A stretch of DNA of 64,000 bases from contig SHNE01000021.1 in assembly GCA_004295015.1 (NCBI GenBank), positions 89,831 through 153,830 on the forward strand, given 5' to 3'. Position numbers and translations under genes: made by a program. Origin of the DNA: Bacteroidota bacterium. GTDB taxonomy: Bacteria > Bacteroidota > Bacteroidia > AKYH767-A > 2013-40CM-41-45. The notes beneath the pieces were generated by a model. It saw only the letters and a program-made list of their open reading frames with translations. It was not told the origin of the DNA and did not search any database. Positions 1-9,369 of this stretch are shown here, piece after piece. How positions within the stretch are numbered: the stretch's first letter is position 1; every line of letters starts with the position of its first letter.

Positions 1-2
1 AG

Positions 3-911
3 AAACGAGCTGATGAACTTGTTGCTAATTTAATGGCTGTGTATAAAGACCGTATTCAGAAATTGGATTGGATGAGTGATATAACAAAAGTTAAAGCCAC
101 TGAAAAACTAAATGCTATCAAAACCAAAATTGGTTACACCGATAAGTTTAAGGATTACAAGGGTCTGGTAATCACCCGCGATAATTTTTTCGCCAATCTT
201 ATGAATGCCACTCGATGGAATTATAAAGACATGATCGATCAGATCGGTAAACCGGTTGATCGTACTCAATGGGGCATGACTCCCCCTACAGTTAATGCCT
301 ATTATCACCCTTTACTGAATGAAATAGTTTTCCCTGCCGGAATTTTGCAACCACCATTCTTTGATTTTCATGCAGACGATGCTGTCAATTACGGAGGGAT
401 CGGTGCCGTTATTGGTCATGAGATAACGCATGGTTTCGATGATGAGGGAAGAAATTATGATGCAAAAGGTAATCTTAACAGCTGGTGGTTACCTGAAGAT
501 TCTGCGAAGTTTATGTCACGCGCTCAAACAATCATTGATCAGTTTAATGCTTATACGGTGCTGGATTCCCTGCACGTAAATGGCAAACTGACTCTTGGAG
601 AGAACATCGCTGATTTAGGTGGAGTAAGCATCGCATATGAAGCCTTCAAACGTACGAGCCAGGGAAAAGGGGACACCAAAATTGATGGTCTCAGCCCTGA
701 TCAGCGCTTTTTCATCGGATTCGCAACGATTTGGGCAGGTGATATACGTCCGGAAGCGGCCGCGCAACGAATCATCACGGATCCACATTCCCCGGCTATC
801 TACCGCGTTAATGGATCTTTAAGCAACCTTCCTGAATTTTATAAGGCTTTTAATGTAGTGGAAGGGGATCAGATGTTTAGAGCAGATTCAATCAGAGTAA
901 AAATCTGGTAA
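3..911 (+). CDS. M13 family (neprilysin/PepO-like) zinc metallopeptidase, C-terminal part
   Basis: This is the C-terminal part of an M13 endopeptidase. The reading frame is open from base 3, so the N-terminus lies outside the window; the first ATG inside (33) is not the real start. The zinc motif HEITH is encoded at about 417-431 and is followed by GFDDEGR. The third zinc ligand lies in ENIADLGG near 600, the family's second signature. The protein ends in Trp (RVKIW), as M13 proteins typically do. Known members are exported and cleave short peptides; export here cannot be seen. A strong hairpin terminator follows 45 bases after the stop. Confidence 0.93.
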   Translation, partial: KRADELVANLMAVYKDRIQKLDWMSDITKVKATEKLNAIKTKIGYTDKFKDYKGLVITRDNFFANLMNATRWNYKDMIDQIGKPVDRTQWGMTPPTVNAYYHPLLNEIVFPAGILQPPFFDFHADDAVNYGGIGAVIGHEITHGFDDEGRNYDAKGNLNSWWLPEDSAKFMSRAQTIIDQFNAYTVLDSLHVNGKLTLGENIADLGGVSIAYEAFKRTSQGKGDTKIDGLSPDQRFFIGFATIWAGDIRPEAAAQRIITDPHSPAIYRVNGSLSNLPEFYKAFNVVEGDQMFRADSIRVKIW

Positions 912-955
912 AGTTCAATGCCTTACTCTGTTTAGTTTAAACAAATATTTCATTC

Positions 956-988
956 ATCCTCCTGACTCTTGCGTCAGGAGGATTTTTA
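956..988 (+). terminator. Rho-independent terminator after the M13 peptidase
   Basis: An 11-bp perfect stem (ATCCTCCTGAC / GTCAGGAGGAT) with a 6-nt loop is followed by a T run. It sits 45 bases after the peptidase stop and before the helicase promoter, so the two genes are separate transcription units. Confidence 0.85.
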
Positions 989-1044
989 TTTCAAATATTA
1001 CTGAATCATTTTCGTCAAAACTGTAATGCTTCGATAAAAGGGAA

Positions 1045-1052
1045 TAACTTTG
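1045..1052 (+). promoter_or_regulatory. Bacteroidota -7 box giving a near-leaderless helicase mRNA
   Basis: TAACTTTG matches TAnnTTTG exactly. Its last G is 7 bases before the ATG at 1059, so transcription should begin only a few bases before that codon. This also argues against the TTG at 1050, which lies inside the box, as the start. No good -33 TTTG is seen at the right distance. Confidence 0.5.
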
Positions 1053-1058
1053 TCTCAG

Positions 1059-2324
1059 ATGAAAGAAGATGAATTGCGCTTTTCTGATTTTAAACTGAAT
1101 AAGCAATTGCTTAGTGCAATCGCTGAAGCCGGTTTTGAGACACCAACAGATATCCAACGAAAGGCTATCCCCCAGATTTTGGGTGGACATGACATCCTCG
1201 GCATTGCTCAAACAGGCACCGGAAAAACGGCCGCCTATGCATTGCCTTTGCTCATGAAGATCAAATATGCTCAAGGAAATGATCCTCGGGCATTGATAAT
1301 TGTTCCGACAAGAGAATTGGTTCTCCAGGTTACAGAACAAATAAAAACTCTTGCCCTTTATACCGATTTACGCATTGTCGCTCTTTATGGAGGTGTTGGT
1401 TTGAAACGACAAGTGGAGGAAGTAACTAAAGGCGTTGACATCATCGTAGCTACACCCGGGAGATTGATGGAACTTTATTTACCCGGACATCTGCAATTGA
1501 AGAAATTAATAATGCTAGTCCTGGATGAAGCCGAGCGCTTGCTAGACATGGGTTTTCGACCGCAGATCAATCGAATTTTGGAAGTGATTCCTCGCAAACG
1601 ACAAAATCTTCTTTTCACGGCTACCTGGAATGATAAAGTCAAATCGATTTCAGAAGATTTTTTAGTGTCGCCGATGGAAATAAGAATTTCGCCGGAGATC
1701 AGGACAGCAAAAACGGTTTCTCAGTGTGTTTACTTTATTCCGAATCTAAGAACAAAGATCAATCTTCTGGAGCATATGCTTTTGGATCCTTCCTTTAGAA
1801 AGGTGATTATTTTCTGCAAGACGAAGACTACAGCAACTAATATTTCAAAGTTTTTTGCCAGAAAGTACGGAACAGAAATGGTTCGTGTGATTCATGGAAA
1901 TAAGAGTCAAAATACCAGGATGAACTCCTTGCAACACTTTAGAGATGATAAGATAAGATTTCTTGTGGCTACTGATGTAGGGTCCAGGGGTATTGATGTG
2001 GAAGAAGTCAGTCATGTTATCAATTTTGATGTTCCATTGATTTATGAAGACTACATTCATAGAATTGGTAGGACAGGAAGAGCATTTAAAACCGGCGACT
2101 CGATTACTTTTTGTGCACCGCACGATGAATATCATTGGAAGCGAATTCAAAAATTAATTGGTCAGAAAGTACAGGTGGAAGTCATTCCTCCCGGTGTTGA
2201 AGTAACAGAAACTCTTTTCGACGAACAGCAAACTATGTTGCGTGAAATAGATACCCAACGTAGAAAAGATGACCCGGATTATAAAGGAGCTTTTCATCCG
2301 AAGAAAGCAATTAAAAAGAAATAA
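1059..2324 (+). CDS. DEAD-box family RNA helicase (RhlE-like) with DEAE in motif II
   Basis: ATP-dependent RNA helicase of 421 residues in the short RhlE-like form, without a long basic tail. Motifs in order: Q-motif region FSDFKL...TPTDIQ, Walker A AQTGTGKT (residues 50-57), PTREL, TPGRL, motif II DEAE (156-159) in place of DEAD, motif III TAT in place of SAT, VATDVGSRGID and HRIGRTGR. Family role: unwinding RNA duplexes in ribosome assembly, RNA decay or cold adaptation; the substrate here is unknown. The start is set at ATG 1059 because the upstream TTG (1050) lies in the -7 box. The transporter gene follows 9 bases later and is probably cotranscribed. Confidence 0.92.
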   Translation: MKEDELRFSDFKLNKQLLSAIAEAGFETPTDIQRKAIPQILGGHDILGIAQTGTGKTAAYALPLLMKIKYAQGNDPRALIIVPTRELVLQVTEQIKTLALYTDLRIVALYGGVGLKRQVEEVTKGVDIIVATPGRLMELYLPGHLQLKKLIMLVLDEAERLLDMGFRPQINRILEVIPRKRQNLLFTATWNDKVKSISEDFLVSPMEIRISPEIRTAKTVSQCVYFIPNLRTKINLLEHMLLDPSFRKVIIFCKTKTTATNISKFFARKYGTEMVRVIHGNKSQNTRMNSLQHFRDDKIRFLVATDVGSRGIDVEEVSHVINFDVPLIYEDYIHRIGRTGRAFKTGDSITFCAPHDEYHWKRIQKLIGQKVQVEVIPPGVEVTETLFDEQQTMLREIDTQRRKDDPDYKGAFHPKKAIKKK

Positions 2325-2333
2325 TATATTTTT

Positions 2334-3245
2334 TTGAAAACCATTGACGATACTTCTTCTTCGGGTACTAAGCATGCTGACAGGAAAAAGATTTTCTTTT
2401 TGATAGCTGTATTAGCTGTGATCTGGGGGAGTTCTTTTATAATGATGAAGCGTGGACTCAATGTATATGAGCCTGCTCAGGTAGGAGCTATACGGGTATT
2501 TTCCGCCTTCCTTTGTGTTTTCCCCTTTGCCTTTAGACATTTTCGCAAGGTGAAAGCATCGCAGTGGAAATTCATTCTGGCAAGCGGACTTTTAGGAAAT
2601 GGAATTCCGGCAATTTTATTTCCATTGGCTCAAACCAATATCAGCAGTTCAGTGGCAGGAATGATTAATGCCATGACGCCATTATTTACTATGATTGTAG
2701 GAGTAGCTTTGTTTGGCATGGTAGGTGGCAGAAACCGGATTCTTGGTCTTGTGATTGGCTTAGCCGGAGCACTTGTATTGATTGGCGGGAAGAATGCAAC
2801 GATGGAAAATGGAAATCCCTGGTTTGCCGGATTTATTATGCTTGCAACTGTTTGCTATGCCTTCAGTGTAAACATACTTCGCTATAAATTGGCCGAACTC
2901 AGTTCAGTAGTCATTACCGGCTTTGCATTAATGTTTGCCGGTATACCGCTGGGAATATACCTTTTTTCAACCGACTTCATTCAACGCACGATGGAAGTAG
3001 AGGGATCTGCAAAGAGTCTGTCATCGGTGTTAATTCTCGGGGTATTCAGCACTGCTATTTCTTCCGTTTTGTTTAATCACCTGATAAAAATGGCGGGAGC
3101 ATTATCAGCCTCTTCGGTAACTTATCTGATACCCATAGTCGCCATGATGTGGGGTTTATATGATCATGAGAATCTTGGATTGATTCATCTTTTTGGATTA
3201 GCAGCAATTCTGGGTGGGGTTTATTTAATTAATAAGAGACAATAG
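2334..3245 (+). CDS. EamA/DMT superfamily transporter
   Basis: An inner-membrane protein of 303 residues with about ten hydrophobic segments in two tandem halves, each resembling an EamA domain (first half near residues 20-150, second near 165-300). Typical pieces are VIWGSSFIMMKRGL near the N-terminus and the Gly-rich LGLVIGLAGALVLIGG. DMT proteins export metabolites or drugs; the substrate cannot be read from sequence. The start codon is TTG: the next in-frame Met codons lie within the first membrane helix. It begins 9 bases after the helicase stop. Confidence 0.85.
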   Translation: MKTIDDTSSSGTKHADRKKIFFLIAVLAVIWGSSFIMMKRGLNVYEPAQVGAIRVFSAFLCVFPFAFRHFRKVKASQWKFILASGLLGNGIPAILFPLAQTNISSSVAGMINAMTPLFTMIVGVALFGMVGGRNRILGLVIGLAGALVLIGGKNATMENGNPWFAGFIMLATVCYAFSVNILRYKLAELSSVVITGFALMFAGIPLGIYLFSTDFIQRTMEVEGSAKSLSSVLILGVFSTAISSVLFNHLIKMAGALSASSVTYLIPIVAMMWGLYDHENLGLIHLFGLAAILGGVYLINKRQ

Positions 3246-3330
3246 TTATTAAGTTGATTGCGTTTAACCGCTTCAAATTAGCATCCGGAACTATACAAAA
3301 TTGCTAAGATGAAACAACCTCAATTAATTA

Positions 3331-4611
3331 TTATTTAATATTTTCTTGAGCAGCCATATAGACTGCGTCATCATAAAGTTGGGCTTCAACGCTTATGTTA
3401 TTTTTTCTTGCCTTTTGAACAATCTCCTCATACCACGCAGGTTGGCTTTTTATTTCATTAATAAAAAATGCTATTTTTTCATCTTGTGGATTGAAAAATA
3501 CATTCCATGCATTTGGAATAAATCCCCATCCAAAATCTCCAAGCGTAACTTCAGTTGAAATAATTGCTATCACATCATGTTTTAAGATTTCATCAACGAG
3601 CTTTATATCTCTTATGTTTTTCCCATTATTTTGACCATTCGAAAAGATACTGCTGTTATAGTACCAAAAAGAATATTCTTCAAACGCATCTTCCGGAATT
3701 TTTGTATGCCCAATATTAAAAAAGAAACTGTCGCCAATGAAAAGTGATTTTATTTTTGTTTTTCCTTCTTTATTATAATTCAAAGTTGGATAGGCCATTG
3801 TGTCATTTTCTAATGGCCAGATTAAATTCAAAGCCTCAGTTAAATCTGCATCATTATTTCTAGCCGAATCACTGAGCTCAATACTTTGTATAGCTAAGTC
3901 CGGCAAATCAATACCCCTCAGTTTTTCAATTAGTTTTACAAGAGAGTCACCTGCCAATGTAGCCCCATACGTGCTCCAATGAATGCCGCACTTAGTGAAC
4001 AATGGGTGTTTTGCAGTCGATTTCATTTGAAGAAACCACGAATTATAATCCAATATATTTATACTTGTATTTGCCAGTCGTTTTAAATAATGTTCATAAT
4101 CTGATTCGTGAATTTTTTTGGTGCTATACCAGAATGGAGCAATATCCAGGTAGAACGCTCCACGTGAAGGTGCAAACATTAACAATAATGTTTTGTTTAA
4201 CTTTTTTAAAGTGTCATTCAATTGACTGAGCATAACAATATTCGAATCAATTTTTGCTGTACTACTATAATTTTTACCAAGATGAGCATCCAAATGTGTA
4301 GTAGCTATTAAGTAGCCGTTTTTTCCAACTTCAACATCAAATGAATGGCATTTACGATATAAACTGAAGTCAATTTGGTTTCTTAGCCGGATGAGGTCTG
4401 CATGGAACCCAATCGTGTCATTTAAGTAATGCTCAAAATCACTTTGATACTCTCCCGAAAACCAGGATTTAAAATTAAATTTTGGCTTTGAATGTGGTAC
4501 AATTGCTCCCTTGAGTGATTTACTTTTTACTACTAGAAAAGTGGATTGCAGGAGTGGCACCCACAAAAGGATTAGCATGAAAACGAAAAAAACAATACGA
4601 ACGGATTTCAT
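3331..4611 (-). CDS. AlgJ/AlgX-like SGNH-fold protein, polysaccharide O-acetylation partner
   Basis: A 426-residue protein with an N-terminal membrane anchor or signal (residues 5-27), then a periplasmic SGNH-like domain. Visible elements are the block FIGDSFF (Asp at about 294) and GIHWSTYGA (His at about 211). In AlgJ/AlgX the His belongs to a D-x-H motif; here a Gly is in the Asp position. It lies directly after the MBOAT gene: that gene's TAA is followed immediately, in the same frame, by this ATG. In such pairs the MBOAT protein moves acyl groups across the membrane and the SGNH partner places them on a surface glycan. The glycan is unknown and no polysaccharide synthesis cluster adjoins. 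Confidence 0.8.
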   Translation of the reverse strand: MKSVRIVFFVFMLILLWVPLLQSTFLVVKSKSLKGAIVPHSKPKFNFKSWFSGEYQSDFEHYLNDTIGFHADLIRLRNQIDFSLYRKCHSFDVEVGKNGYLIATTHLDAHLGKNYSSTAKIDSNIVMLSQLNDTLKKLNKTLLLMFAPSRGAFYLDIAPFWYSTKKIHESDYEHYLKRLANTSINILDYNSWFLQMKSTAKHPLFTKCGIHWSTYGATLAGDSLVKLIEKLRGIDLPDLAIQSIELSDSARNNDADLTEALNLIWPLENDTMAYPTLNYNKEGKTKIKSLFIGDSFFFNIGHTKIPEDAFEEYSFWYYNSSIFSNGQNNGKNIRDIKLVDEILKHDVIAIISTEVTLGDFGWGFIPNAWNVFFNPQDEKIAFFINEIKSQPAWYEEIVQKARKNNISVEAQLYDDAVYMAAQENIK

Positions 4612-6036
4612 TTAAAATCTAAAATAGATAAACGGATTAAAGTCGGAGGCTACTATATAACTTGAACAAACAACAAACAGGATCACATATGTAACTAACT
4701 TAATCGCCAGCCATTTAGGTGTAATGGTTTTTAATATTGTTTCCTGAAATTCTTCATTTCTTTTAAAAGCCCAAAGGAACACTGCTATAATCGCACAGAT
4801 TAATACTCCGAGCATTTTCTGATCAAATCGAATAGGCAGGGGATTAAAATCAAAACTAAATAACTTGGCCAAAATTTGATTGGCAGTACTCAGGCTTTCA
4901 GCCCGGAAATATACCCATCCAATATTTACAATGAGGAAGCAAACGAATATGCTTGCAGCTTTTCCGATTTTAGAATATACCTTTAAAAGAAACATGCGTT
5001 CAAGCACCAGAAAGAAGCCATGATATGCTCCCCAAATTACAAAGTTCCATGATGCACCATGCCATAATCCGGAGGCTAAAAAAACGATCCACAAATTTGT
5101 GTAGAGTCTATATTGGGACTTTACTTTATTGCCACCTAGAGGGATGTAGAGATAGTTTTTCATCCATGCACCTAAGGTAATATGCCATCTTCTCCAGAAT
5201 TCTGTAATGCTTTGTGATATATAAGGGTTGTTGAAATTTTCAGGGAATTTAAATCCAAACATCATAGCTAAACCAATCGCCATATCTGAGTATCCTGAAA
5301 AATCAAAATAGATTTGAAATGTATAGCAAAGCATGCCTAACCATGCTACTGAACTGTTAACTTGATCAATGGGAAGTGCAAATGCCTTGTCAGCAAACTC
5401 GCCAAGAACATTTGCTATAAGAATTTTTTTTGCCAATCCAATAATGAATCTAAATAATCCATTTATCCTGTATTCCGTCGTTTCACGCGATTGCCTGTCC
5501 TTGATTTGATCAGCAATATCGTGATAGCGGATTATCGGTCCTGCAATCAGCTTTGGGAACAAAATGATATATAATTGATACTCCCAGAAATTTTTTAATG
5601 GCGCATGTACTCTTCTGTAAACATCAATCACATAAGTTAATGATTCAAATGTATAAAAGGAAATTCCAATCGGTAAAACCAGTTTTACCCAACCAATTTC
5701 ATGGATGCCAAATCCCTTTAGAAAAAAATTTATATTTTCAATAAAAAAATTTGAATACTTGAAATAAAACAACAGCCCAAGATTTAAGGAAAGTGACAAT
5801 ATCAATAAAACCTGTCGGCTAAGCTTACTTTCGCTATCGTAGAGCTTTCTTACCAGGAAAAAATCAAGAAATGTTGTGAGTAGAATGACAAAGATAAATT
5901 TTGGTGCACCCCAGCTGTAAAAAAAAATACTGGACAAGAGCAGTATCGCATTTTTGTATTTCTGCGGTGCAATGAAATAGATTGATAAAACAATTGGAAG
6001 GAAAACAAATAGAAAAATTGAAGAACTGAATACCAT
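4612..6036 (-). CDS. MBOAT family O-acyltransferase (AlgI/DltB-like)
   Basis: A polytopic inner-membrane O-acyltransferase of 474 residues, a normal length for AlgI-like proteins. It starts with the typical hydrophobic leader MVFSSSIFLFVFLPIVLS. It carries the conserved stretch FRRWHITLG-like (FWRRWHITLGAWMKNYLYIP) and the MBOAT catalytic His in LWHGASWNFVIWG (His at about 326). About ten to twelve membrane segments are apparent. It is paired without a gap with the AlgJ-like gene downstream, which supports a role in acylating a cell-surface polymer. Confidence 0.9.
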   Translation of the reverse strand: MVFSSSIFLFVFLPIVLSIYFIAPQKYKNAILLLSSIFFYSWGAPKFIFVILLTTFLDFFLVRKLYDSESKLSRQVLLILSLSLNLGLLFYFKYSNFFIENINFFLKGFGIHEIGWVKLVLPIGISFYTFESLTYVIDVYRRVHAPLKNFWEYQLYIILFPKLIAGPIIRYHDIADQIKDRQSRETTEYRINGLFRFIIGLAKKILIANVLGEFADKAFALPIDQVNSSVAWLGMLCYTFQIYFDFSGYSDMAIGLAMMFGFKFPENFNNPYISQSITEFWRRWHITLGAWMKNYLYIPLGGNKVKSQYRLYTNLWIVFLASGLWHGASWNFVIWGAYHGFFLVLERMFLLKVYSKIGKAASIFVCFLIVNIGWVYFRAESLSTANQILAKLFSFDFNPLPIRFDQKMLGVLICAIIAVFLWAFKRNEEFQETILKTITPKWLAIKLVTYVILFVVCSSYIVASDFNPFIYFRF

Positions 6037-6210
6037 AAAATTACAGTGTGGTTTTCTTCTTAAAACGTTTGATCTGAAATTATTTTATGCCAATCAGTCA
6101 AACTAATCTTGATTATTAAAACGGATTTCAATTTGTGCAATACAAGTATTCTTCGTATTCGCTTTTGACCTGGTAAATATAGTATTCGCACCTTAATATT
6201 CGATCATTTA

Positions 6211-6241
6211 AAAAAATCAGGTTGCCAGATATGGCAACCTG
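6211..6241 (-). terminator. Rho-independent terminator for the M20 dipeptidase
   Basis: A 10-bp perfect stem (CAGGTTGCCA / TGGCAACCTG) with loop GATA is followed on the minus strand by six T. It lies about 80 bases after the dipeptidase stop. The rest of the gap from 6037 to 6319 shows no gene. Confidence 0.85.
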
Positions 6242-6319
6242 TCGCTTAAATCGATAAATAATTTAAGTTTTCTTGGATTTAATTATATTTAAGTCTGTAG
6301 GCGGTGTGGTAAAAGAGAA

Positions 6320-7693
6320 TTACTTCTTACTCATCTCTGTAAAATTTCTGAAAAATAGAGGGATAGTCTCAATACCTTTCATGAAATTGAAAACTCCATA
6401 ATTTTCATTCGGGGAATGGATAAGATCGCTGTCGAGACCGAAGCCCATCAATACCGATTTTAAGCCTAGTTCCTTTTCAAAAAGGGCAACGATTGGAATA
6501 CTTCCTCCTCCGCGTGTTGGGATTGGTTTTTTTCCAAAGGTTTCTTCCATCGCTTTGCTCGCAGCTTTGAATGCTACGGAATCAGTTGGTGTAACAACAG
6601 GTTCTCCGCCATGATGAGGCATAACTTTCACCTTTACGGACGAGGGAGCAATTTTTTCAAAGTGATCCTGGAAAATTTTTGTGATTTTTTCGGATGACTG
6701 ATTTGGAACAAGTCGCATGCTGATTTTTGCATAAGCTTTAGCCGGCAATACCGTCTTTGATCCCTCACCGGTATAACCTCCCCAAATGCCGTTTAGTTCC
6801 AGCGTAGGACGGATACCTGTACGCTCAAGAGTTGTGAAGCCTTTTTCACCCCTTACATCGTCAACCCCGAGGTCTTTTTTAAATTCATCGAGATCAAAGG
6901 GAGTTTTATTTAATTCTTCGCGCTCTGATTTTGATAATTCCAATACGTCGTCATAAAAACCAGGAATGCTGATATGGTCATCCTTATCTTTCATAGACGC
7001 AATCATTTCACACAGAGCTTGAATTGGATTGCCCACAGCACCTCCATAAACCCCACTGTGTAAATCACGATTTGGTCCGCTGACTTCAACTTGTACATAG
7101 CTCAATCCGCGTAAGCCGACTTCGATACTTGGAATATCATTGGCAATGATGGATGTATCAGAGATAAGAATTACATCTCCATTCAGGCGGTTCTTATTCT
7201 CTTTTACCCAGGTGCCAAGGTTTGATGATCCTACTTCTTCTTCACCCTCTATCATGAAACGCACATTACAAGGAAGAGAATTGTTTTGCATCATGCTTTC
7301 AAAGGCTTTGATATGCATATACACCTGTCCTTTATCGTCACATGCTCCTCTGGCGAATATTTTTCCGTTTTTAATTATAGGTTCGAAAGGAGGGTTGTCC
7401 CAAAGATTTAATGGATCTGCAGGTTGTACATCATAATGCCCATACACAATTACCGTAGGAAGCTTTGGGTCAATAATTTTTTCCCCATAAACGATAGGAT
7501 GTCCTTTGGTTTTGCATACTTCAACTTTATCAGCGCCGGCTGCTTCAAGTTTCGATTTAATAAAGTCCGCAGCCCGTGCTACATCCTTTTCAAATTTGCT
7601 GTCAGCACTCACTGATGGGATACGCAGTAATTCAAATAATTCATCTAAAAATCGTTGTTCGTTTTTCTTAATATACTCTTGTGTTTTTATCAT
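6320..7693 (-). CDS. M20 family dipeptidase
   Basis: A 457-residue di-zinc peptidase of the M20/CNDP dipeptidase group, probably cytoplasmic as no signal peptide is seen. Metal-site motifs in order: YGHYDVQP (His), ARGACDDKGQ (bridging Asp), EGEEEVGSSN (catalytic Glu and a ligand), DTSII (Asp) and IHSPNE (His). A lid/dimerisation domain lies between (SGPNRDLHSG). The motif TRGGGSIPI near the C-terminus is typical of this group. It releases amino acids from dipeptides. It shares direction with gpmI upstream (51-base gap) and ends at its own terminator. Confidence 0.93.
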   Translation of the reverse strand: MIKTQEYIKKNEQRFLDELFELLRIPSVSADSKFEKDVARAADFIKSKLEAAGADKVEVCKTKGHPIVYGEKIIDPKLPTVIVYGHYDVQPADPLNLWDNPPFEPIIKNGKIFARGACDDKGQVYMHIKAFESMMQNNSLPCNVRFMIEGEEEVGSSNLGTWVKENKNRLNGDVILISDTSIIANDIPSIEVGLRGLSYVQVEVSGPNRDLHSGVYGGAVGNPIQALCEMIASMKDKDDHISIPGFYDDVLELSKSEREELNKTPFDLDEFKKDLGVDDVRGEKGFTTLERTGIRPTLELNGIWGGYTGEGSKTVLPAKAYAKISMRLVPNQSSEKITKIFQDHFEKIAPSSVKVKVMPHHGGEPVVTPTDSVAFKAASKAMEETFGKKPIPTRGGGSIPIVALFEKELGLKSVLMGFGLDSDLIHSPNENYGVFNFMKGIETIPLFFRNFTEMSKK

Positions 7694-7744
7694 GTTCTTA
7701 TTAATTTCTATAAGTGATTTTCAAATAATCATTGCAAACTTAAA

Positions 7745-9271
7745 TCAGTTTTTATCTACTAACACTTTTCCGGTCATTTGTACGGGTGCAGTCAGGTTCA
7801 TCATTTTTAAAATTGTCGGGGCCAGATCAGCCAGCCTTCCATTATTCAGTCGATTGTAATCTGTATCGAGCAAGAATAGTGGTACAGGGTTTTTTGTGTG
7901 AGCTGTATTTGGAGAGCCATCATCATTAATCATAAAATCTGCATTTCCATGATCAGCGGTTATTAAAAAGGAATAACCGTTTTTCTTGCCACAGTTTACA
8001 ATTCTTTGTACACAAGTGTCGACCGTTTCGGCTGCTTTTACCACAGCTTTAAAATCACCGGTGTGTCCGACCATATCGGTATTGGCGAAGTTAAGACATA
8101 CGAAATCCACTTTTCCGATTTCGAGTTCTTTGCAGATGGCATCAGTAACTTCGGGGGCACTCATTTCAGGTTGAAGATCGTAGGTTGCAACCTTCGGAGA
8201 TGGGATTAGAATTCTTTTTTCATGCTCAAAGGGTTCTTCTCTTCCGCCGGAAAAGAAAAAGGAAACATGCGGATATTTTTCGGTTTCCGCTATTCGGATT
8301 TGGGATTTACCTGCATCGGCGAGTACTTCCCCAATTGTATTTTTTAGATTGTCCTTATCATAAACCACTTTTACATTATGAAAAGTATCATCATAGTTTG
8401 TCATGGTCACATAATGCAGATTCATGTGATGCATGTTTTGTTCATGAAAATCTTTTTGTGTCAGCGCCATCGTAATTTCACGACACCTGTCTGTACGGAA
8501 GTTGAAGCATATCACCGCATCTCCTGCTTCAATTTTTGCCAGTGCTTTATTGTTTTGGTCAACAACAACGATTGGTTCAATAAACTCATCTGTCACACCA
8601 ATTTTGTAAGAATCCTCAATAGCTTTCACAGGATCTGTTGCTAAAGTTCCTTTGCTATGTATCAATAAATCATAAGCTTTTTTAATTCGTTCCCAGCGCT
8701 TGTCACGATCCATGGCAAAATATCTTCCGATAACAGTAGCTATTTTTCCGGCTGATTTATCGAGATGGTTTTGCAAATCTTTAAGAAAGCCGGCGCCACT
8801 TTTAGGATCTGTGTCACGTCCATCCGTAAATGCATGCACGAATAAATCTTTAACGCCCTTATTGAAAGCTAGGTCACATAGTGCCTTCACATGATTTATG
8901 TGCGAGTGCACACCACCGTCAGAAACAAGTCCGATGAAATGTAATTTTTTATTATTATTTTTTACGTAGTTGATTGCATCGAGTAAAACCGGATGTTGTT
9001 GTAGTTTATTTTCTTTAATTTCAACATTAACCCTTACAAGAACCTGATATACTACACGACCTGCACCAATATTCAAATGGCCAACTTCTGAATTGCCCAT
9101 TTGTCCCTGGGGTAAACCAACATCTTCTCCGCAGGTGATTAATTCTGAATTGGGACATGATTTATAAAGTGAATCGACAAAGGGAGTCTTTGCTTTGAAA
9201 ATGGCATTTGCGTTTGTTTCCGGGCCTTTTCCCCAACCGTCCATAATAATCAGGACAACTTTTTTATTCAT
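7745..9271 (-). CDS. gpmI: 2,3-bisphosphoglycerate-independent phosphoglycerate mutase
   Basis: A glycolytic and gluconeogenic enzyme interconverting 3- and 2-phosphoglycerate with two Mn ions and a phosphoserine intermediate. At 508 residues it has the family's normal length. Motifs: IIMDGWGKG at the N-terminus (metal Asp), GNSEVGHLNIGAGR with the catalytic Ser at 61, FTDGRDT, and TADHGNAD with HTKNPVPL near the C-terminus (metal ligands of the phosphatase domain). It starts at ATG. The M20 peptidase follows 51 bases later and may be cotranscribed. Confidence 0.97.
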   Translation of the reverse strand: MNKKVVLIIMDGWGKGPETNANAIFKAKTPFVDSLYKSCPNSELITCGEDVGLPQGQMGNSEVGHLNIGAGRVVYQVLVRVNVEIKENKLQQHPVLLDAINYVKNNNKKLHFIGLVSDGGVHSHINHVKALCDLAFNKGVKDLFVHAFTDGRDTDPKSGAGFLKDLQNHLDKSAGKIATVIGRYFAMDRDKRWERIKKAYDLLIHSKGTLATDPVKAIEDSYKIGVTDEFIEPIVVVDQNNKALAKIEAGDAVICFNFRTDRCREITMALTQKDFHEQNMHHMNLHYVTMTNYDDTFHNVKVVYDKDNLKNTIGEVLADAGKSQIRIAETEKYPHVSFFFSGGREEPFEHEKRILIPSPKVATYDLQPEMSAPEVTDAICKELEIGKVDFVCLNFANTDMVGHTGDFKAVVKAAETVDTCVQRIVNCGKKNGYSFLITADHGNADFMINDDGSPNTAHTKNPVPLFLLDTDYNRLNNGRLADLAPTILKMMNLTAPVQMTGKVLVDKN

Positions 9272-9369
9272 AAAAGGAAAATGAAATTCGTAATGGGTTT
9301 TTAATAATGCGCAATTTACGAAATTCAGACTTGATTTCGGTGGTTTTTAACTGAAATATTGCCTGTGTT

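Noticed and set aside
1050..1058. TTG start for the helicase
   Set aside because: The codon overlaps the -7 promoter box TAACTTTG, so it would not be in the mRNA; ATG 1059 is preferred.
954..1340. 128-codon minus-strand frame over the helicase start
   Set aside because: It is antisense to a well-supported helicase and includes the peptidase terminator; the product resembles nothing.
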